A DNA stretch of 64,000 bases, taken from the NCBI GenBank assembly GCA_963693285.1, contig OY848921.1:5965229-6029228 (forward strand), read 5' to 3'. This DNA is from Xestospongia muta (taxonomy: Eukaryota; Porifera; Demospongiae; Haplosclerida; Petrosiidae). Below the pieces are notes generated by a model. It did not search any database. It worked only from the letters and a program-made list of their open reading frames with translations, and had not been told where the DNA came from. The translations under genes and the position numbers were made by a program. This document shows positions 63,397 through 64,000 of the stretch, piece by piece (position 1 is the stretch's first letter; each line of letters opens with the position of its first letter).

Positions 63397-64000
63397 TGTA
63401 TGTATGTATGTATGTATGTATGTATGTATGTATGTATGTATGTATGTATGTATGTATGTATGTATGTATGTATGTATGTATGTATGTATGTATGTATGTA
63501 TGTATGTATGTATGTATGTATGTATGTATGTATGTATGTATGTATGTATGTATGTACGTATGTATGTATGTACGAATGTATGTATGTATGTATGTATGTA
63601 TGTATGTATGTATGTATGTATGTATGTATGTATGTATGTATGCATGTATGTATGTATACAGTGTATATCATCATTGTATATGACTGATTATATGTTATAA
63701 CATACTTTTTTCTGGAATTTTCAGTCACTGTAACATTACTCATGTACTCATAATTGTCTTCAGAATCTACAACACTAAACTCAATATATATAAAACAAAA
63801 TTTTTGACAAAGAATCTCTGACTACCTATTTGGAGAAATTCCATTGTTATCATAATCATATGCATAGTAATGATTTATATTTATATCTTCAGATTCTCTG
63901 TATACATTGCAATGACATAATCATTATTTCAAATTATATGTATAATGAACCTTTGTATTAAATTGTTATTTCTTTTGGTTTTAAAATTCTTGAAAATACA
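61939..64000 (-). CDS. Receptor cytoplasmic tail with eight repeat modules; 5' part beyond right edge
   Basis: The exon at 63951-64000 is the end of a transmembrane exon (IFKNFKTKRNNNLIQ basic stop-transfer). Exon 63826-63897 encodes NHYYAYDYDNNGISPN, and the exon at about 63702-63769 encodes VVDSEDNYEYMSNV (YEYM fits the YxxM form bound by PI3-kinase SH2 domains). Eight module exons follow, and the gene ends at TGA 61939-61941 (TAKQGLLFIS). It lacks the IYEVV and TPIPT exons that precede the modules in the 12560 gene. All module exons seen are open. No kinase. The extracellular part is outside the window but should be of the EMI-EGF-FN3 type by paralogy (inference). Confidence 0.78.
63339..63659. 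repeat. (TA)n then (TATG)n microsatellite, about 290 bp of tetranucleotide
   Basis: A TA tract (63339-63368) runs into about 70 TATG units with rare interruptions (TACG, CGAA, TGCA near 63554-63576 and 63641). It fills the intron just upstream of the first tail module. Long open frames across it in several phases are repeat artefacts. Confidence 0.97.

Noticed and set aside
63055..63743. Long open frames of MYVC or HTYI repeats
   Set aside because: Translation of the TATG microsatellite in an intron.

Overview
The window looks like nuclear DNA of an early-branching animal, most likely a demosponge such as Amphimedon queenslandica. The reasons are AT-rich sequence, many 45-60 bp GT-AG introns between small symmetric exons, metazoan extracellular modules (EMI-like, EGF, calcium-binding EGF, fibronectin III), and one receptor-tyrosine-kinase relic of the kind known to be expanded in that sponge. 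The species is inferred from gene family and base composition only. No bacterial, tRNA or rRNA features were seen.

Nearly all coding material is one tandem, same-strand (minus) cluster of related type-I receptors and their wreckage. In transcription order from the right edge: a receptor known only by its cytoplasmic tail (61939-64000); a decayed receptor (51060-55649); a complete receptor with a 29-exon EGF array (42752-49979); a 3' fragment (about 40740-42010); a chimeric receptor (34544-37670); a receptor with a 12-exon EGF array (27243-31856); a 3' fragment (22970-24458); a receptor intact at the 5' end but ruined at the 3' end (about 17400-22797); an apparently complete receptor (12560-17259); a short fragment (11490-12170); a broken EGF-transmembrane-kinase gene (about 9585-11420); EGF remnants (8455-8925); and a receptor running off the left edge (1-4330).

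The shared plan is: signal peptide exon, two-exon EMI-like domain ending in a CCxGYGP motif, EGF exons of 96 nt (phase 1-1), a calcium-binding EGF, two to four FN3 exons, a membrane-proximal domain or more EGF exons, and one transmembrane helix. Two unrelated cytoplasmic ends are used. One is a tail of about 20 residues with no tyrosine (27243 and 42752 genes). The other is a multi-exon tail with tyrosine motifs and 39-residue modules that pair a YNYGYGKGM-like segment with a PPVPPPKK-like proline segment (1, 3 or 8 modules per gene). The 27243 and 37670 genes have almost identical ectodomain 5' halves joined to these different ends, an arrangement resembling paired receptors of immune or recognition systems. 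Function (recognition, adhesion, phagocytosis) is inference.

Between the genes lie mobile-element remnants: a foldback at 7615, a terminal-inverted-repeat MITE at 24459, a palindrome with hAT-like ends at 54408, a non-LTR retrotransposon fragment at 59120-60245, a Ty3/Gypsy-like integrase fragment at 61050-61335, and two copies of a broken THAP zinc-finger exon lying head to head with two receptor promoters. TA and TATG microsatellites occupy several introns. Exon borders below were read by eye from GT/AG signals and paralogue comparison and may be off by a few bases.
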